Assembly (NCBI GenBank): GCA_910573755.1
Contig: CAJTBO010000019.1
Coordinates: 23,742 to 87,741, forward strand
DNA: 64,000 nt
Direction: 5' to 3'
From: Lachnospiraceae bacterium
Lineage (GTDB): Bacteria; Bacillota; Clostridia; Lachnospirales; Lachnospiraceae
Part shown: piece after piece, positions 1-8,443 of the stretch
Layout: each line of letters opens with the position of its first letter
Numbering within the stretch: the first letter of the stretch is position 1
The notes under the pieces: model-generated
What the model was told of the DNA's origin: nothing
The model's database searches: none
The model's input: only the letters and a program-made list of their open reading frames with translations
Position numbers and translations under genes: made by a program

Positions 1-480
1 GAGCAGCTTTACCATACGATCCAGAGCAGGATCAAAGGAAAGGACAGTATAGAAAATAAACTGGAAAAGAAAAAGCTGGAAACATCGGTCAAAAACGCGA
101 AGGATTATCTGCGGGATATTGCCGGTATCAGGGTGATCTGTCTGTTCAGGGAAGATATTTACAGGCTGGTGGAACTTCTGACGCGGCAGTCCGATCTGGT
201 TTTTATCAAAGAAAAGGATTATATCTGTAAGCCGAAGGAAAACGGATACAGGAGTTACCATCTGATCATCGGAGTGCCGGTTTACTGTGCGGATACCATG
301 GAGATCTTTCCGGTGGAAGTACAGTTCCGCACGATGGAAATGGATCTGTGGGCAAGCATGGAACACAGGATCTTGTATAAAAACGCACAGAAGAAGGACC
401 GGGAAAAGATCAAAGAAGAACTAAGGACCTACAGTGAGAAACTCAGGGAAATGGAGAGTTATTTTAAGCGGTTCCGCTGA
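1..480 (+). CDS. RelA/SpoT-type (p)ppGpp synthetase, small alarmone synthetase (5' truncated by window)
   Basis: The reading frame is open at the left edge and ends at the TGA at 478-480, so only the last 159 residues are visible. They match the nucleotidyltransferase domain of small alarmone synthetases (YjbM/YwaC class), which make pppGpp/ppGpp from ATP and GDP/GTP. Seen directly: an RxKxxxSxxxK ATP-loop motif at visible residues 10-20, then DIAGIRVIC, ENGYRSYH, and VEVQFRT followed by DLWASMEH, which are the substrate-binding strands and helix of the family. There is no room for HD, TGS or ACT domains after the synthetase part, which argues against a long Rel enzyme, although the missing N-terminus leaves this open. 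A terminator follows directly. Confidence 0.85.
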   Translation, partial: EQLYHTIQSRIKGKDSIENKLEKKKLETSVKNAKDYLRDIAGIRVICLFREDIYRLVELLTRQSDLVFIKEKDYICKPKENGYRSYHLIIGVPVYCADTMEIFPVEVQFRTMEMDLWASMEHRILYKNAQKKDREKIKEELRTYSEKLREMESYFKRFR

Positions 481-486
481 GAAAGC

Positions 487-523
487 CAGAGCAGAAAACA
501 GAGTTGTTGCCTGCTCTGTTTTT
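487..523 (+). terminator. Rho-independent terminator of the alarmone synthetase gene
   Basis: CAGAGCAG (487-494) pairs with CTGCTCTG (511-518) and is followed by five T residues. It lies 7 bp after the stop codon. Confidence 0.65.
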
Positions 524-647
524 GGTATGCCGAAGTAGTCTGTGCGGGGCCGCTTGGGCAGTGACAGTTAAAAAAGGGGTGGATTTAGAGTAAAATCATA
601 GCCGGCAAAAGAACGGTTGAAAAAAGGGCAAAAAAAGAAAATTTTAC

Positions 648-676
648 TTGCATATCGGGCGGACGTCCTGTATAAT
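648..676 (+). promoter_or_regulatory. Sigma-A promoter for comM-dprA-topA
   Basis: TTGCAT (648-653), a 17-bp spacer, then a perfect TATAAT (671-676). The spacer holds the 8-bp palindrome GGACGTCC (661-668), which could be an operator. The predicted start near 683 leaves a leader of about 270 nt before comM, containing the tandem repeats and a hairpin. Confidence 0.65.
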
Positions 677-718
677 CTGACTATCTGTTAATAATCTGAT
701 ATTTCAAATTGTAAATTG

Positions 719-818
719 CATAAAGAAAGTCATAAAACATCTCATAAAGAAAGTCGTAAAAAATCTCATAAAGAATGTCATAAGAAAAATCTCATAAAGA
801 AATTTATAAAAGAAATCC
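719..818 (+). repeat. Four degenerate 24-26 nt tandem repeats in the comM leader
   Basis: Four head-to-tail copies of a CATAAAGAAAGTC-type unit begin at 719, 743, 767 and 793. Unit length grows from 24 to 26 nt and the later copies are more diverged. They are A-rich and carry no open frame. They lie wholly inside the predicted transcribed leader. Confidence 0.7.
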
Positions 819-880
819 TATTTTCCAGATCTTGTATTTCAAAGACCCCATACCTATAAATGACATATCTGCATTCGGAA

Positions 881-914
881 AAAAGCCGTGTCTGCGCCGC
901 ATCCACGGGCTTTT
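881..914 (+). promoter_or_regulatory. Leader hairpin upstream of comM
   Basis: AAAAGCCGTG (881-890) can pair with CACGGGCTTTT (904-914) with one bulged G. The right arm ends in TTTT, so it could be a weak attenuator. The rest of the 524-956 gap apart from promoter and repeats shows nothing recognisable. Confidence 0.3.
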
Positions 915-956
915 GCGGCAGGTATGCCTGCAGATGCGGTGCAGAAAAGAGGCAAA

Positions 957-2501
957 ATGTACAGTACAGTCATATCGGGCGGTATCCGGGGAATCTACAG
1001 TTATCTTGTGCAGGTGGAGGTAGATACGGCGCAGGGGCTGCCGGGGTTTGAGATGGTAGGATATCTCGGCAGCGAAGTGAAGGAAGCCAAAGAGCGTGTG
1101 CGCGTTGCGCTGAAAAACGCAGGTTTTGCGATTCCGGCGGAAAGGATCACTGTAAATATTTCTCCGGCGGACATTCCGAAGGAGGGAACGGCCTATGACC
1201 TGCCGGTGGCAGTGGCGATTTTGAGTTCAATGGAGATCGTGCCGAGGGAGTCCCTCGGCCATCTGCTGATGATCGGGGAACTGGGCCTGAACGGCGAGCT
1301 GCGGCCGGTGAGGGGCGTGCTTCCCGTTGTCAGAAAGGCAAAAGCAGCAGGTTTTAAAAGCTGTATCGTGCCGAAGGAAAACGGGAAGGAAGGTGCGGTG
1401 GTAGAAGGGATAGAGGTTTACGGGCTTGGCTGCCTGCAGGAGGTGGCGGATTTTTTAAGGCAGTATAAGGCGCCGCCTTTTGAACCGGCGCAGGTGGATC
1501 TGGAAAAGATTTTCCGGCAGCAGGAGGAAAAAGGACCGGATTTTGCGGATATTCAGGGCCAAAAGGAAGTGCGCCGGGCGGCTGAGATCGCGGCGGCAGG
1601 TTTTCATCATCTGCTGATGATCGGGCCGCCGGGCAGCGGAAAGACCATGATAGCAAAGCGGATACCCTCTATCCTGCCGCCTATGAGCCTGGAGGAGAGT
1701 CTGGAAGTATCCACGATCTATTCCGTGGCGGGGCTGTTGAAGGAAAAGCAGTCCCTTGTGTGCAAGCGTCCCTTTTTAAGCCCCCACCATACGATCTCGG
1801 AGCATGCTTTGGCGGGAGGCGGCAAAATCCCCCGTCCGGGTGTTTTGAGCCTTTCCCACCGCGGCGTTCTGTTTTTGGACGAACTGACGGAATTTAAGAG
1901 AACGACACTGGAAATACTGCGCCAGCCCATAGAGGATAAAGAGGTACAGATCGCCAGAAGCAGCGGTACTTTCACTTATCCGGCGTCCTGCCTGATCGTG
2001 GGGGCGATGAATCCCTGTCCCTGCGGATACTATCCGGACAGGAATCACTGCAGCTGTTCGCCCTGGGAGATCGACCGTTATCTGCATAAAATTTCGGGCC
2101 CGTTGCTGGACAGGATGGATATCGTGGCAGAGGCAAAGAAGGTGGATATCGCCGAACTCGGCAATGAAAACGACGCGGAGGGCAGCAGGGAGATACTGGA
2201 GAGAGTCATGAGGGCAAGAAGGATGCAGCAGAAGCGTTTTCAGGGGACGGGACTCTCGTTTAATGCGGATATGGGGCCTGCCCAGGTGCGAAAATACTGC
2301 CCTCTCGGAACACAGCAGCAGAAGATGATGCAGCAGCTTTTTTCCTCCATGAATCTCAGTGCAAGGGCATACCACAAGATTATCAAAGTGGCGAGAACCA
2401 TAGCGGATCTGGAGGAGAGCGGAGAGATCGAGAGACGCCATCTGGCGGAGGCGGCGTGTTACCGCAGGACGGACAGCAAATACTGGGGGAGGCACAGATG
2501 A
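957..2501 (+). CDS. comM: ComM/YifB-family Mg-chelatase-like AAA+ ATPase
   Basis: A 514-residue AAA+ protein of the ComM family, hexameric helicases that extend heteroduplex DNA during natural transformation in studied bacteria. The N-terminal ChlI-type domain spans about 1-175. The AAA+ module follows, with Walker A GPPGSGKT near residues 223-230 and Walker B GVLFLDEL, and then the Mg_chelatase_C helical domain. ATG at 957 was chosen over the upstream in-frame ATG at 888: an AGAGG ribosome site sits 6 nt upstream and homologues begin with a short stretch before the VISGGIRG-like strand. Its stop overlaps the dprA start by 4 nt, so the two are translationally coupled and probably act together on incoming single-stranded DNA. 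Assignment is firm; whether this organism is competent cannot be judged here. Confidence 0.93.
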   Translation: MYSTVISGGIRGIYSYLVQVEVDTAQGLPGFEMVGYLGSEVKEAKERVRVALKNAGFAIPAERITVNISPADIPKEGTAYDLPVAVAILSSMEIVPRESLGHLLMIGELGLNGELRPVRGVLPVVRKAKAAGFKSCIVPKENGKEGAVVEGIEVYGLGCLQEVADFLRQYKAPPFEPAQVDLEKIFRQQEEKGPDFADIQGQKEVRRAAEIAAAGFHHLLMIGPPGSGKTMIAKRIPSILPPMSLEESLEVSTIYSVAGLLKEKQSLVCKRPFLSPHHTISEHALAGGGKIPRPGVLSLSHRGVLFLDELTEFKRTTLEILRQPIEDKEVQIARSSGTFTYPASCLIVGAMNPCPCGYYPDRNHCSCSPWEIDRYLHKISGPLLDRMDIVAEAKKVDIAELGNENDAEGSREILERVMRARRMQQKRFQGTGLSFNADMGPAQVRKYCPLGTQQQKMMQQLFSSMNLSARAYHKIIKVARTIADLEESGEIERRHLAEAACYRRTDSKYWGRHR

Positions 2502-3673
2502 GCGGGGGAAAGGACAGGCCTTATCGGTACTGGCTGACGAATATCAGAGGTATCGGCAAAAAAAGAAAGATTTCTCTATTACAGAAGCTTGGCAGCGCGG
2601 AAGAGATTTTCCGGGCAGAACAGGAAGTATTGCAAAAGGCCGCCGGTGAAGCGGCTGCCGGGAAGATCCGGGAGTCAAAAAAAGACTGGGATATTTTGGC
2701 GGAATATGAAAAGCTGTGCAGGCAGAAAATAAACTTTACCTGTTACGGGGATACGGATTATCCAAAGCGCCTTGCCGAAATTCCGGATGCGCCCTTCGGG
2801 CTTTATTATCAGGGGCATCTCCCTTCGGACCGGATGCCGGCAGTGGCGGTTATCGGTGCAAGGGCATGTTCCGAATACGGCGTTTATGTGGCGAGGGAAT
2901 TCGGTTCTAAACTGGCGGAAGCGGGCATACAGATTATCAGTGGACTGGCTATGGGGATCGACGGCATCTCTCAGGAGGCAGCCCTTGCGGCGGGAGGAGA
3001 AAGTTTCGGCATACTGGGCTGCGGTGTGGATGTCTGTTACCCGAAGTGCAACAGGCATCTCTATGAAAAGTGCAGGCGGCAGGGCGGGATTGTTTCGGAG
3101 TATCCGCCGGGAACAAAGCCGGCTGCGGCGCTTTTCCCTCCCCGGAACCGGATCATCAGCGGGCTTTCCGACCTTGTTGTGGTGATAGAGGCGAGAGAAA
3201 AGAGCGGTACGCTGATCACCGTGGATATGGCGCTGGAGCAGGGGAGGGAGGTTCTGGCGGTGCCCGGCAGGATCACGGATTCTTTAAGCAGAGGATGCAA
3301 CAGCCTTTTCAGACAGGGGGCAGGGGTGGCGGTAAGTCCGCTGGATATACTGGAGGCGCTTTCCGGACCGGGTTATCATATTAATATGGAAGAAACACTG
3401 AAAAAGGGCAGGGAAAACGTATTTTCGGGTATGGAAAGTATCCCGATCAGGGAACTTCCGGCGCAGGAAAAACAGGTGTATGAACAGCTGGAGGTTCTGC
3501 CGAGAACACCGGAAGAACTTTGGCAAAAGACCGGTATGGCGCTGACGATACAGGAAGTTATGGGGGCTCTTGTGGAGCTTTGTCTAAAGGGATTTGCCGA
3601 AGCGCGCCCGGAGGGGTATTGCAAAAAAATTCTTGCAACAAAAAAAAATAAGGGTATAATGGTTGATGATTGA
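2498..3673 (+). CDS. dprA: DNA-processing protein DprA/Smf
   Basis: A 391-residue DprA. It protects incoming single-stranded DNA and loads RecA onto it during transformation. Visible order: an N-terminal SAM-like helical part, then the Rossmann-like DprA core (AVIGARACSEYG, ISGLAMGID, GILGCGVDVCYP, PPRNRIISGLS, EKSGTLITVDMALEQGREVLAVPG), and a C-terminal winged-helix region from about residue 320. The ATG at 2498 overlaps the comM stop (ATGA) and has a GGGGAGG-type ribosome site; the frame is open further upstream inside comM, but those starts are not needed. Core motifs are intact. Confidence 0.95.
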   Translation: MSGGKDRPYRYWLTNIRGIGKKRKISLLQKLGSAEEIFRAEQEVLQKAAGEAAAGKIRESKKDWDILAEYEKLCRQKINFTCYGDTDYPKRLAEIPDAPFGLYYQGHLPSDRMPAVAVIGARACSEYGVYVAREFGSKLAEAGIQIISGLAMGIDGISQEAALAAGGESFGILGCGVDVCYPKCNRHLYEKCRRQGGIVSEYPPGTKPAAALFPPRNRIISGLSDLVVVIEAREKSGTLITVDMALEQGREVLAVPGRITDSLSRGCNSLFRQGAGVAVSPLDILEALSGPGYHINMEETLKKGRENVFSGMESIPIRELPAQEKQVYEQLEVLPRTPEELWQKTGMALTIQEVMGALVELCLKGFAEARPEGYCKKILATKKNKGIMVDD

Positions 3674-3715
3674 CAATAACAGCAGGATATCTGCGGAACT
3701 GGAATGGAGAATAGT

Positions 3716-5803
3716 ATGGCAAAGTATCTGGTAATTGTGGAATCTCCCGCCAAAGTAAAGACGATCAAGAAATTTTTAGGGGCGAATTACGAGGTGATGG
3801 CGAGTAACGGACATGTCAGGGATCTGCCGAAAAGCCAGCTGGGGTTTTCACCGGAAAATGATTTTGAACCAAAATATATTACGATCCGCGGGAAGGGCGA
3901 TATACTGGCGGCGCTTAGAAAAGAAGTGAAAAAAGCCGAGAAAGTATATCTGGCAACCGACCCGGACCGGGAGGGGGAAGCGATTTCCTGGCACCTCTAT
4001 TATGCGTTAAAGCTGGAAAGTAAAAAAGTATATCGCATTACCTTTAATGAGATCACCAAGACCGCAGTGAAGGAGGCGTTGAAAAATCCCCGCGAGATCG
4101 ATATGAATCTGGTGGATGCCCAGCAGGTAAGGCGCGTGCTGGATCGGATGGTGGGCTATCGGATCTCTCCTGTGCTCTGGGAGAAGGTGAAGCGCGGACT
4201 TTCTGCCGGAAGGGTGCAGTCTGCCGCGCTGCGCATGATCTGTGACAGGGAAGAGGAGATCAATGCCTTTGTGCCGGAGGAATACTGGACTTTGGACGCC
4301 GTGCTTCATATAGCGGGCGAGAAGAAGCCCCTCACGGCGAAGTACCACGGCCACGGGGAGAAAAAGACGGAGATAAAAAACGAGAAACAGCTGCAGGATA
4401 TCCTGAAGGCACTGCAGGATGCCAAATGGCGGATCGTGGATAAAAAGTCGGGGGAGAGGACAAAAAAAGCGCCCCTGCCCTTTACCACATCTACGCTTCA
4501 GCAGGAAGCCAGCAAAGTGCTGAACTTTTCCACACAGAAGACCATGCGGATAGCGCAGCAGCTGTATGAGGGCGTGGATATAAAGGGAAACGGTACGGCG
4601 GGTATCATCACATATCTGCGTACGGATTCCACCAGGATTTCCGAGGAGGCTTCGGAAGCGGCGGCAAAATATATCGAAAAGAAATATGGCGCGGCCTATG
4701 TGGGAGGCGGCGCGGCGGAAAAGAAAAACGGGCGGAAGATACAGGATGCCCATGAGGCGATCCGGCCGACGGATATTGAAAGGACACCTGCCGATCTGAA
4801 GGATTCCCTGAGCAGAGAACAGTTCCGTCTGTATCAGCTGATCTGGAAGCGTTTTGCGGCAAGCCGTATGAGCGCCGCATTATATGAAACAACTTCCGTA
4901 AAAATCGACGCGGCGCAGGAACGTTTTACCGTTTCGGCGAATAAATTAAAATTTGACGGGTTCTTAAGCGTATATGTGCAGGAGGATGACAGGGAAGAGA
5001 CGGCGGTCATTTCGCAGAATCTGGATAAAGATACCGAACTGGAACTGCAGGAACTGCAGCATAAACAGCATTTTACCCAGCCACCGGCCCATTATACGGA
5101 GGCTTCCCTGGTCAGGGCGCTGGAGGAACAGGGGATCGGCAGGCCGAGTACCTATGCGCCTACCCTGACGACGCTTCTTGCCAGAAGGTATATCGTAAAA
5201 GAAAACAAAAATATTTACGTGACGGAGATCGGAGAGGTCGTCGATAAGATGATGCGGGAAGCCTTCCCTACGATCGTGGACGTAAGCTTTACCGCGAATA
5301 TGGAGGCGCTGCTGGACGGTGTGGAATTAGGGGAAGTGGAGTGGAAGACGATCATCAGAAACTTCTACCCGGATCTGGATGAGGCTGTGAAAGAGGCGGA
5401 AAAGAAGCTGGAGGAAGTGGAGATCAAGGACGAACTTTCCGAAGAATTCTGCGATATATGCGGCAGACAGATGGTCATCAAATACGGCCCGCACGGCAGG
5501 TTCCTCGCCTGTCCCGGTTTTCCGGACTGCAAAAATACAAAACCCTATTTTGAGAAGATCGGCGTAAACTGTCCCAAATGCGGCAAGGATATCGTGATGA
5601 AAAAGACGCGGAAAGGGAGAAAGTATTACGGGTGTATCGATAACCCGGACTGTGATTTCATGGTATGGCAAAAGCCCTCGGGCGTGCTCTGTGAAAAGTG
5701 CGGCAGCATGATGGTGGAGAAGGGCAGTAAACTGGTCTGCTCCGGAGAGGGCTGCGGAAACGTGATAGATCAGAAGGAACGGAAAGCTGCATCGACAGGG
5801 TAA
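3716..5803 (+). CDS. topA: DNA topoisomerase I
   Basis: A 695-residue type IA topoisomerase that relaxes negative supercoils. The N-terminal Toprim domain begins KYLVIVESPAKVKTI and has the acidic DPDREGEA motif. The catalytic tyrosine is Y300 in ITYLRTDSTR. Three C-terminal cysteine clusters form zinc-binding domains (CDICG...CPGFPDC, CPKCG...CIDNPDC, CEKCG...CSGEGC). ATG at 3716 fits the usual MAKYLVIVES N-terminus and has GGAG 5-6 nt upstream; an in-frame ATG at 3704 would add four residues. It follows dprA by about 40 bp, and the topA-then-codY order is common in Clostridia and Bacilli. Confidence 0.97.
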   Translation: MAKYLVIVESPAKVKTIKKFLGANYEVMASNGHVRDLPKSQLGFSPENDFEPKYITIRGKGDILAALRKEVKKAEKVYLATDPDREGEAISWHLYYALKLESKKVYRITFNEITKTAVKEALKNPREIDMNLVDAQQVRRVLDRMVGYRISPVLWEKVKRGLSAGRVQSAALRMICDREEEINAFVPEEYWTLDAVLHIAGEKKPLTAKYHGHGEKKTEIKNEKQLQDILKALQDAKWRIVDKKSGERTKKAPLPFTTSTLQQEASKVLNFSTQKTMRIAQQLYEGVDIKGNGTAGIITYLRTDSTRISEEASEAAAKYIEKKYGAAYVGGGAAEKKNGRKIQDAHEAIRPTDIERTPADLKDSLSREQFRLYQLIWKRFAASRMSAALYETTSVKIDAAQERFTVSANKLKFDGFLSVYVQEDDREETAVISQNLDKDTELELQELQHKQHFTQPPAHYTEASLVRALEEQGIGRPSTYAPTLTTLLARRYIVKENKNIYVTEIGEVVDKMMREAFPTIVDVSFTANMEALLDGVELGEVEWKTIIRNFYPDLDEAVKEAEKKLEEVEIKDELSEEFCDICGRQMVIKYGPHGRFLACPGFPDCKNTKPYFEKIGVNCPKCGKDIVMKKTRKGRKYYGCIDNPDCDFMVWQKPSGVLCEKCGSMMVEKGSKLVCSGEGCGNVIDQKERKAASTG

Positions 5804-5816
5804 ACGGACGGAAGGG

Positions 5817-5892
5817 GCATAGACATACGGCGGATAAAATAAACAGACGCAGGCAGCATAGACATACAGCGGATGAAATAAACAGACAGCAG
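5817..5892 (+). repeat. Two ~36-nt direct repeats between topA and codY
   Basis: The block beginning GCATAGACATACGGCGGAT (5817-5852) recurs with few changes at 5856-5892, and part of it appears a third time just downstream. GGGCAGA and TCTGCCT with an inner CGG/CCG pair can form a hairpin near 5905-5937, but no T-run follows, so topA has no convincing terminator. Confidence 0.55.
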
Positions 5893-5968
5893 ATAATATA
5901 AACGGGCAGAATGCGGCAGTAATTACCGTCTGCCTGTAAATGTCAGAATAATACATGGAAAATAAATG

Positions 5969-5988
5969 AAATATTGTCAGAAATATTT
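5969..5988 (+). promoter_or_regulatory. CodY-box-like inverted repeat over the codY -35
   Basis: AAATATT (5969-5975) and AATATTT (5982-5988) are perfect inverted 7-mers around GTCAGA. Aligned at its centre, the site differs from the CodY consensus AATTTTCWGAAAATT at about four positions. It touches the -35 hexamer of the codY promoter, which suits autorepression. CodY identity of the site is an inference. Confidence 0.45.
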
Positions 5989-6015
5989 GCATTATATGAT
6001 TTTTTATGCTAGAAT
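5987..6015 (+). promoter_or_regulatory. Sigma-A promoter of codY (extended -10)
   Basis: TTGCAT (5987-5992), 17-bp spacer, TAGAAT (6010-6015) preceded by TGC, an extended -10. The leader of about 45 nt ends in an AGGGGGC ribosome site before the GTG start. Confidence 0.7.
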
Positions 6016-6068
6016 GGATTTTGATTTCGTTTTTAAAAGAATAAATGTCATAAATATAGGGGGCCCTT

Positions 6069-6863
6069 GTGAGCAGCAGCGTACAGTTATTGGATAAAAC
6101 GAGAAAAATCGGAAAATTACTGCATAATAATAATTCCAGCAAAGTGGTTTTTAACGATATCTGCAAGGTGATGAAGGATATTTTGAATTCCAATGTTCTC
6201 GTGATCAGCAGAAAAGGGAAAGTGCTGGGAGTCGGAGAACTTGCGGGGATCAGGCCGCTGGAGGTGCTGCTGTCGGACGATGTGGGAAAGTTTGTGGACA
6301 GTCTGTTGAACGAGCGGCTGCTGGGAGTGCTTTCCACAAAGGAGAATGTGAATCTGGAAACGCTGGGGTTTGAAGAGCAGACCGCCAGAAAGTACGAAGC
6401 GCTGGTTTCCCCGATTGAGATAGCGGGAGAGCGGCTTGGAACGCTGTTCATTTATAAAGAGAATGAGACATATGATATAGATGATATTATTCTGTGCGAA
6501 TACGGTAGTACCGTGGTAGGGCTTGAGATGCTGCGTGCGGTCAGCGAGGAAACGGCGGCGGAAAACAGGAAGCTGGCCGTTGTGAAGTCTGCGATCAGTA
6601 CGCTTTCCTACTCCGAAATGGAGGCGATCATCTGCATTTTTGACGAATTAAACGGCAGGGAGGGCATCCTTGTGGCGAGTAAGATCGCGGACAGAGTGGG
6701 GATCACCCGTTCGGTGATCGTTAATGCGCTGCGGAAGTTTGAGAGCGCGGGAGTCATAGAATCGCGTTCCTCCGGTATGAAAGGGACTTCAATCAAGGTG
6801 CTGAATGATGCGGTATATGAAGAGATCGAGTCTCTCAAGGCAGAGATGGGGAAAAGTAAGTAA
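6069..6863 (+). CDS. codY: GTP- and branched-chain-amino-acid-sensing repressor CodY
   Basis: A 264-residue global regulator of nutrient status; in relatives CodY represses motility, amino-acid and carbon genes while GTP and isoleucine/valine/leucine are high. The N-terminal GAF ligand domain covers about 1-155 and the C-terminal winged helix-turn-helix about 200-245 (ASKIADRVGITRSVIVNALRK). The start is GTG at 6069 with a purine-rich ribosome site 6 nt away. It stands between topA and the first rod gene with its own promoter and terminator, so it is a separate unit. Its position makes control of the adjacent flagellar operon plausible, but I saw no strong CodY box at the flgB promoter. Confidence 0.95.
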   Translation: MSSSVQLLDKTRKIGKLLHNNNSSKVVFNDICKVMKDILNSNVLVISRKGKVLGVGELAGIRPLEVLLSDDVGKFVDSLLNERLLGVLSTKENVNLETLGFEEQTARKYEALVSPIEIAGERLGTLFIYKENETYDIDDIILCEYGSTVVGLEMLRAVSEETAAENRKLAVVKSAISTLSYSEMEAIICIFDELNGREGILVASKIADRVGITRSVIVNALRKFESAGVIESRSSGMKGTSIKVLNDAVYEEIESLKAEMGKSK

Positions 6864-6902
6864 AGAATTTATAGATATACAGTCATGGATCGACGCAGGA
6901 GA

Positions 6903-6945
6903 AAAAGGAATTTATTGGGTACAGTAGATTCCTTTTGGTATTTTT
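6903..6945 (+). terminator. Terminator after codY
   Basis: AAAAGGAAT (6903-6911) pairs with ATTCCTTTT (6928-6936); a T-rich tail follows, including TTTTT. It separates codY from the flagellar operon. Confidence 0.6.
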
Positions 6946-6991
6946 GGAAGCAAAAACAAAGAAATTCATTTTATTGTACTCAAAAAAGCAC

Positions 6992-7019
6992 TTGTATTTT
7001 TAACGCATTAAAGTATAAT
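6992..7019 (+). promoter_or_regulatory. Sigma-A promoter of the flagellar superoperon
   Basis: TTGTAT (6992-6997), 16-bp spacer, perfect TATAAT (7014-7019), about 45 bp before flgB. This is the only good housekeeping promoter seen ahead of flgB. Confidence 0.6.
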
Positions 7020-7064
7020 AAAAATGTATGGAAATTTTTTCGGGAAGAAGGAAAGGAGGATGCG

Positions 7065-7463
7065 ATGAGCACCCTGTTAAATACAAATATCTACGATTAT
7101 ATGAGAGTACTGGATAAGGCGGCGGATGCGGCGTGGATCCGGAATGACTGCATTTCCAATAATATGGCGAATGTGAACACACCGGGCTACAAGAGGCAGG
7201 ATGTAGACTTTAAGGGCCAGCTGAAAGAGGCGATGGGCCAGTTCCGTTATATGACCACGGATGAGAAAGTACATAATTTGAGAAATGAAGATTTAAAACC
7301 GTTGTCCTATATAGATTATGCCGGATTTTCCTACCGGAAAGATGAAAATAATGTGGATATCGATGTGGAGAATGTATACGAGGCGGAAAACCAGATCTAT
7401 TACAACGGACTGATCACCGCGATTTCTTCGGATTTTCAGAATTTAAGTGCAGTGACGAAATAA
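7065..7463 (+). CDS. flgB: Flagellar proximal rod protein FlgB
   Basis: A 132-residue proximal rod subunit exported through the flagellar type III system. It carries the rod/hook N-terminal signature, here RNDCISNNMANVNTPGYKRQ near residues 25-44. ATG at 7065 has a strong AAAGGAGG ribosome site; the frame continues upstream to 6885 but that part overlaps the terminator and promoter and is not coding. First gene of the superoperon, 65 bp before flgC. Confidence 0.95.
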   Translation: MSTLLNTNIYDYMRVLDKAADAAWIRNDCISNNMANVNTPGYKRQDVDFKGQLKEAMGQFRYMTTDEKVHNLRNEDLKPLSYIDYAGFSYRKDENNVDIDVENVYEAENQIYYNGLITAISSDFQNLSAVTK

Positions 7464-7528
7464 AGGCGGTATGGAAACGGTTCGGAACAACGGATAAAAA
7501 AACTGCGGTTTAAGAAAAGGAGTGGATT

Positions 7529-7996
7529 ATGGGACTTTTTACGGCTTTTGATATCAACGCGTCAGGTATGACGGCAGAGCGCTATCGTATGGATATTATT
7601 TCCGAAAATCTGGCGAATATGAATACGACGAGGACAGAGGACGGGACACCCTACCGCCGGAAGGTCGTTACCTTTCAGGAGAGAGGGGAGAAGACTCCTT
7701 TCCATCAGGTCCTTGATGAAAGAAGAGACAGGTATTCCAACAAAACCGGAAAATATTCCGGAAACGGCGTCAAGGTGAACGGCGTTTATGAGGATACCTG
7801 GTCGGAAATGAAAATGGTTTATGATCCCGGCCATCCCGATGCGGATGAAAACGGTTATGTATTATATCCGAATGTAGATGCCGTAACAGAATTTGTCAAT
7901 CTGATCGATGCAAGCCGCGGCTATGAAGTGAATGCCACAGCTTTTGAAGCCAGCAAGAGTATGGCGCAGAGAGGATTGTCCATCGGGCAGGCATGA
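7529..7996 (+). CDS. flgC: Flagellar proximal rod protein FlgC
   Basis: A 155-residue rod protein that stacks on FlgB. The N-terminal motif SENLANMNTTRTEDGTPYRR and the C-terminal helix with EFVNLIDASRGYEVNATAFE, typical of axial proteins, are both present. The ribosome site AAAAGGAG lies 7 nt before the ATG. Confidence 0.96.
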   Translation: MGLFTAFDINASGMTAERYRMDIISENLANMNTTRTEDGTPYRRKVVTFQERGEKTPFHQVLDERRDRYSNKTGKYSGNGVKVNGVYEDTWSEMKMVYDPGHPDADENGYVLYPNVDAVTEFVNLIDASRGYEVNATAFEASKSMAQRGLSIGQA

Positions 7997-8041
7997 TAGG
8001 CGGATTTATTAAATGAGAGGGAAAGGAAGTAATGAAAGGAA

Positions 8042-8374
8042 ATGGATATTACATCTTTATTCAGTATAAATTCGGCGGATCTGGTGGAAGAGGCGGCAAG
8101 GGCAACTTCCACGATAACGAACCCGAGAAAAACAGAGGAAGAAGCAGGAGGATTTGATTCCCTGTTAGATACGGCAATCAAAAATTTTAATCTGACAAAT
8201 TCCTATCTTTCGGATAAGGAGGATATGGAGTTGAAGTGGGCAATGGGGGAAGTGGATAATCCCCATGATCTGACTATTGCGCTGGGCAAGGCTTCACAGG
8301 CCATCAATTATACCGTAGCCATCAGAGACAGACTGCTTGAGGCATACAGAGAAATCATGCAGATGCAGATTTAA
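8042..8374 (+). CDS. fliE: Flagellar hook-basal body protein FliE
   Basis: A 110-residue FliE, the adaptor joining the MS ring and export gate to the proximal rod. The conserved C-terminal half (DLTIALGKASQAINYTVAIRDRLLEAYREIMQM) is a helix that polymerises like rod proteins. It sits between flgC and fliF, the standard place. Confidence 0.93.
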   Translation: MDITSLFSINSADLVEEAARATSTITNPRKTEEEAGGFDSLLDTAIKNFNLTNSYLSDKEDMELKWAMGEVDNPHDLTIALGKASQAINYTVAIRDRLLEAYREIMQMQI

Positions 8375-8443
8375 GGCTGCATTTTTTGCGTTCCGGGTTC
8401 CGGAGGGCAAAAGAGATAAAGTACAGGTGGGAGAAATGTCCAG

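Noticed and set aside
1776..2495. Minus-strand 239-codon frame inside comM
   Set aside because: Antisense shadow of a conserved AAA+ gene.
5327..6451. Long minus-strand open frame (374 codons) across topA, the intergenic region and codY
   Set aside because: It is antisense to two clear genes, has Ser/Phe-rich shadow composition, and no family resemblance.
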